DNA of 7,129 nucleotides from positions 1 through 7,129 of the forward strand of contig JAHWKS010000272.1 in assembly GCA_019347795.1 (NCBI GenBank), written 5' to 3'. The translations under genes and the position numbers were made by a program. This stretch comes from Planctomycetota bacterium. Its GTDB lineage: Bacteria; Planctomycetota; Planctomycetia; Pirellulales; Pirellulaceae. The notes under the pieces were generated by a model. The model made no database searches and had not been told where the DNA came from. It saw only the letters and a program-made list of their open reading frames with translations. Positions within the stretch are counted from its first letter, which is position 1, and the number at the start of each line of letters is the position of its first letter. Positions 6,760 to 7,129 of this stretch are shown piece by piece.

Positions 6760-7129
6760 TTGTTCGCTTCACGGGTATTGCGACTTGCAGCGTTTTTGCT
6801 CGTCGCCGCCTTTGGGATCGCTTCAGCCGGCGGCGAAGATTTCACTCGCCGCTTTGAAACGGAGGTCGCGCCGCTGTTGGTGCAGCGGTGCGTCGAGTGT
6901 CACGGGCCGCAGGCGAAGAAGGGGCGGCTCGACCTCTCGCGAAAGGAGACGGCGCTGGCCGGCGGCGAGAGCGGCAAGGCGATCGTTCCCGGCAAGAGCG
7001 ACGAGAGTCTGCTCTGGCACTACGTTGAGTCCGATGAGATGCCCAAAGGGCGCACCGCCCTCTCGGACGCGCAGAAGCGGCTCTTGCGGGAGTGGATTAA
7101 CGCCGGGGCCCCGTGGACGCGGGAGAGAG
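6760..7129 (+). CDS. Planctomycete-type secreted c-type cytochrome-domain protein, N-terminal part
   Basis: The first 123 codons of a gene that runs off the right edge, started by TTG with GGAGG six bases upstream. It begins with a signal peptide (hydrophobic 9-20, cleavage after ASA at 23). Next comes a single haem c motif, CVECHG (C44, C47, H48), in the context FETEVAPLLVQRCVECHGP, and an ESDEMPKGR segment in which M94 is the likely second haem ligand. The pattern (VAPLL..RC..CHG, KKGRLDLS, VPGKSDESLLW, MPKG, LSDAQKRLLREWINAGAPW) matches the PSCyt1 domain. From family knowledge, PSCyt1 usually opens very long planctomycete proteins that continue into DUF1549 and DUF1553; that part would lie outside the window. 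The role is probably electron transfer in the periplasm, perhaps coupled to oxidation of a carbohydrate (inference). It follows the sulfatase/PhoD gene by 83 bp on the same strand. Confidence 0.9.
   Translation, partial: MFASRVLRLAAFLLVAAFGIASAGGEDFTRRFETEVAPLLVQRCVECHGPQAKKGRLDLSRKETALAGGESGKAIVPGKSDESLLWHYVESDEMPKGRTALSDAQKRLLREWINAGAPWTRER

Noticed and set aside
5549..6772. Minus-strand open frame of 407 codons opposite the PhoD-like domain
   Set aside because: The plus strand has conserved metallophosphatase motifs; the antisense translation is compositionally odd and crosses into the start of the next gene.

Overview
The window looks like a piece of a planctomycete chromosome, probably in or near the Pirellulales. 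This is inferred from three things: high G+C, a secreted formylglycine-type sulfatase fused to a PhoD-like domain, and the start of a gene for a planctomycete-type c-type cytochrome (PSCyt1-like CxxCH domain). There are five genes, two of them cut by the window edges. I see no RNA gene, mobile element or CRISPR array.

Left half, minus strand, read from 3622 down to 1: a 140-residue secreted protein rich in Cys, Tyr and Gly that I do not recognise; a 542-residue TolC/CzcC-type outer-membrane efflux protein with a long Pro/Ala-rich N-terminal extension; and a Tat-exported two-domain multicopper oxidase (laccase-like), whose C-terminal end lies beyond position 1. The gaps are about 106 and 116 bp, so these three could form one operon. 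An envelope system for metal, most likely copper, oxidation and efflux is the best inference, but nothing in the window proves the substrate.

Right half, plus strand: a 941-residue exported protein joining a complete sulfatase domain to a PhoD_N domain and a PhoD-like metallophosphatase domain in one continuous frame. After an 83-bp gap comes the first 123 codons of a TTG-started, secreted c-type cytochrome-domain protein. The pair fits the planctomycete habit of breaking down sulfated or phosphorylated polymers outside the cytoplasm, but the cytochrome gene has its own plausible promoter and need not be co-transcribed.

The two halves diverge from a 228-bp intergenic region (3623-3850), the most structured non-coding part of the window. 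It holds a perfect TATAAT -10 box inside a perfect 7-bp inverted repeat just ahead of the sulfatase gene, a long bulged inverted repeat enclosing two small hairpins, a competing 8-bp pairing partner, and a GC-rich hairpin directly before the strong ribosome binding site of the small secreted gene.
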